This document shows positions 20,565 to 20,792 of a DNA stretch of 20,792 nucleotides, piece by piece. Location: positions 1 through 20,792 of the forward strand of contig CALCRR010000234.1 in NCBI GenBank assembly GCA_937894495.1. The letters are read 5' to 3'. Under the pieces are notes generated by a model that did not search any database, had not been told where the DNA came from, and saw only the letters and a list, made by a program, of their open reading frames with translations. Each line of letters opens with the position of its first letter. Within the stretch, counting starts at the first letter, position 1. Made by a program: the position numbers and the translations under genes. The DNA is from an uncultured Ruminococcus sp. Lineage in GTDB: Bacteria > Bacillota > Clostridia > Oscillospirales > Ruminococcaceae.

Positions 20565-20792
20565 AGCGTGTGAACTTTTATTATTCAACCAAGCTGACCT
20601 TTGACGATTATGTTCACGATCACAGCTTTGCTCTGCGCATTATCCCCTCTGAGACCGACACACAGCATATACTGTCATGCAGCCTGAATATCTCGCCCCA
20701 TGTCTCAACCCGACAGACTGTTGACGCCTTTGGTAACAATGTCACGGCAGGCTATATGAGGGAGGACCACCGTTTTCTTGATTTTGAGATAA
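20561..20792 (+). CDS. transglutaminase-like protein, N-terminal part (runs off window)
   Basis: The first 77 codons of a gene whose 3' end lies outside. MKRVNFYYSTKLTFDDYVHDHSF followed by LRIIPSETDTQHIL and SCSLNISPHVSTRQTVDAFGN matches the beta-sandwich N-terminal domain found in bacterial transglutaminase-like cysteine peptidases linked to ATP-grasp/alpha-E operons (the D-x-x-x-D-x-x-G-N turn is typical). The catalytic Cys-His-Asp domain would follow and is not visible. The ATG overlaps the alpha-E stop by 4 bases (ATGA). It probably cleaves or transfers the product of the ATP-grasp enzyme. Confidence 0.85.
   Translation, partial: MKRVNFYYSTKLTFDDYVHDHSFALRIIPSETDTQHILSCSLNISPHVSTRQTVDAFGNNVTAGYMREDHRFLDFEI

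Overview
The window looks like a chromosomal segment of a low-to-mid GC anaerobic Firmicute. Ribosome binding sites are AGGAGG-like. Promoters are consensus-type with 17-bp spacers and a recurring TGGTATAAT extended -10. Gene content includes rubredoxin, a ferritin-like protein, an ATC-hydrolase family protein, a Nudix/MATE operon, and an ATP-grasp/alpha-E/transglutaminase operon. Gene style suggests Clostridia, most likely Ruminococcus or a relative; this is inference, because no rRNA or marker gene is present. There is no tRNA, rRNA, CRISPR array, phage or insertion sequence.

Layout. 1-2592 (+): two alpha/beta hydrolases flanking an ATC-hydrolase-like protein, a tight operon whose first gene is cut by the window edge. 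2693-3320 (+): a TetR-type regulator with a palindromic operator on its own -35 box and a one-base frameshift near the 3' end. 3367-5624 (+): a probable oxygen/redox-stress operon of ferritin-like protein, FMN-binding split-barrel protein, 60-residue winged helix, and a metallo-beta-lactamase (MBL)-rubredoxin fusion. 5659-6307 (+): histidine phosphatase. 6483-8305 (+): integral membrane protein plus a membrane-anchored diguanylate cyclase. 8354-9580 (+): XRE regulator with a helical-repeat-like C-terminus, its own promoter, an inverted repeat and a strong terminator. 9610-11937 (+): three consecutive SAM methyltransferases behind a promoter with two matching inverted repeats and a structured leader. 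11983-12846 (-): SPL-type radical SAM protein. 12965-13528 (+): unknown zinc-ribbon protein with an 18-bp leader hairpin. 13557-16327 (-): Nudix-MBL-MATE operon with overlapping genes. 16472-18366 (+): an extended SDR followed by a classical SDR split by an in-frame amber stop. 18434-20792 (+): ATP-grasp / alpha-E / transglutaminase operon, the last gene cut by the window edge.

The most interesting items are: the MBL-rubredoxin fusion operon; the three-methyltransferase operon with duplicated operators; a pair of related hairpin elements in the 5' leaders of two divergent operons; the leader hairpin of the unknown zinc-ribbon gene; a promoter followed closely by a terminator ahead of the ATP-grasp operon; and two apparently broken genes (TetR frameshift, SDR amber codon). 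The ATP-grasp operon is a known but biochemically uncharacterised peptide-modification-type system. I did not find a wholly new system that the sequence alone can prove.
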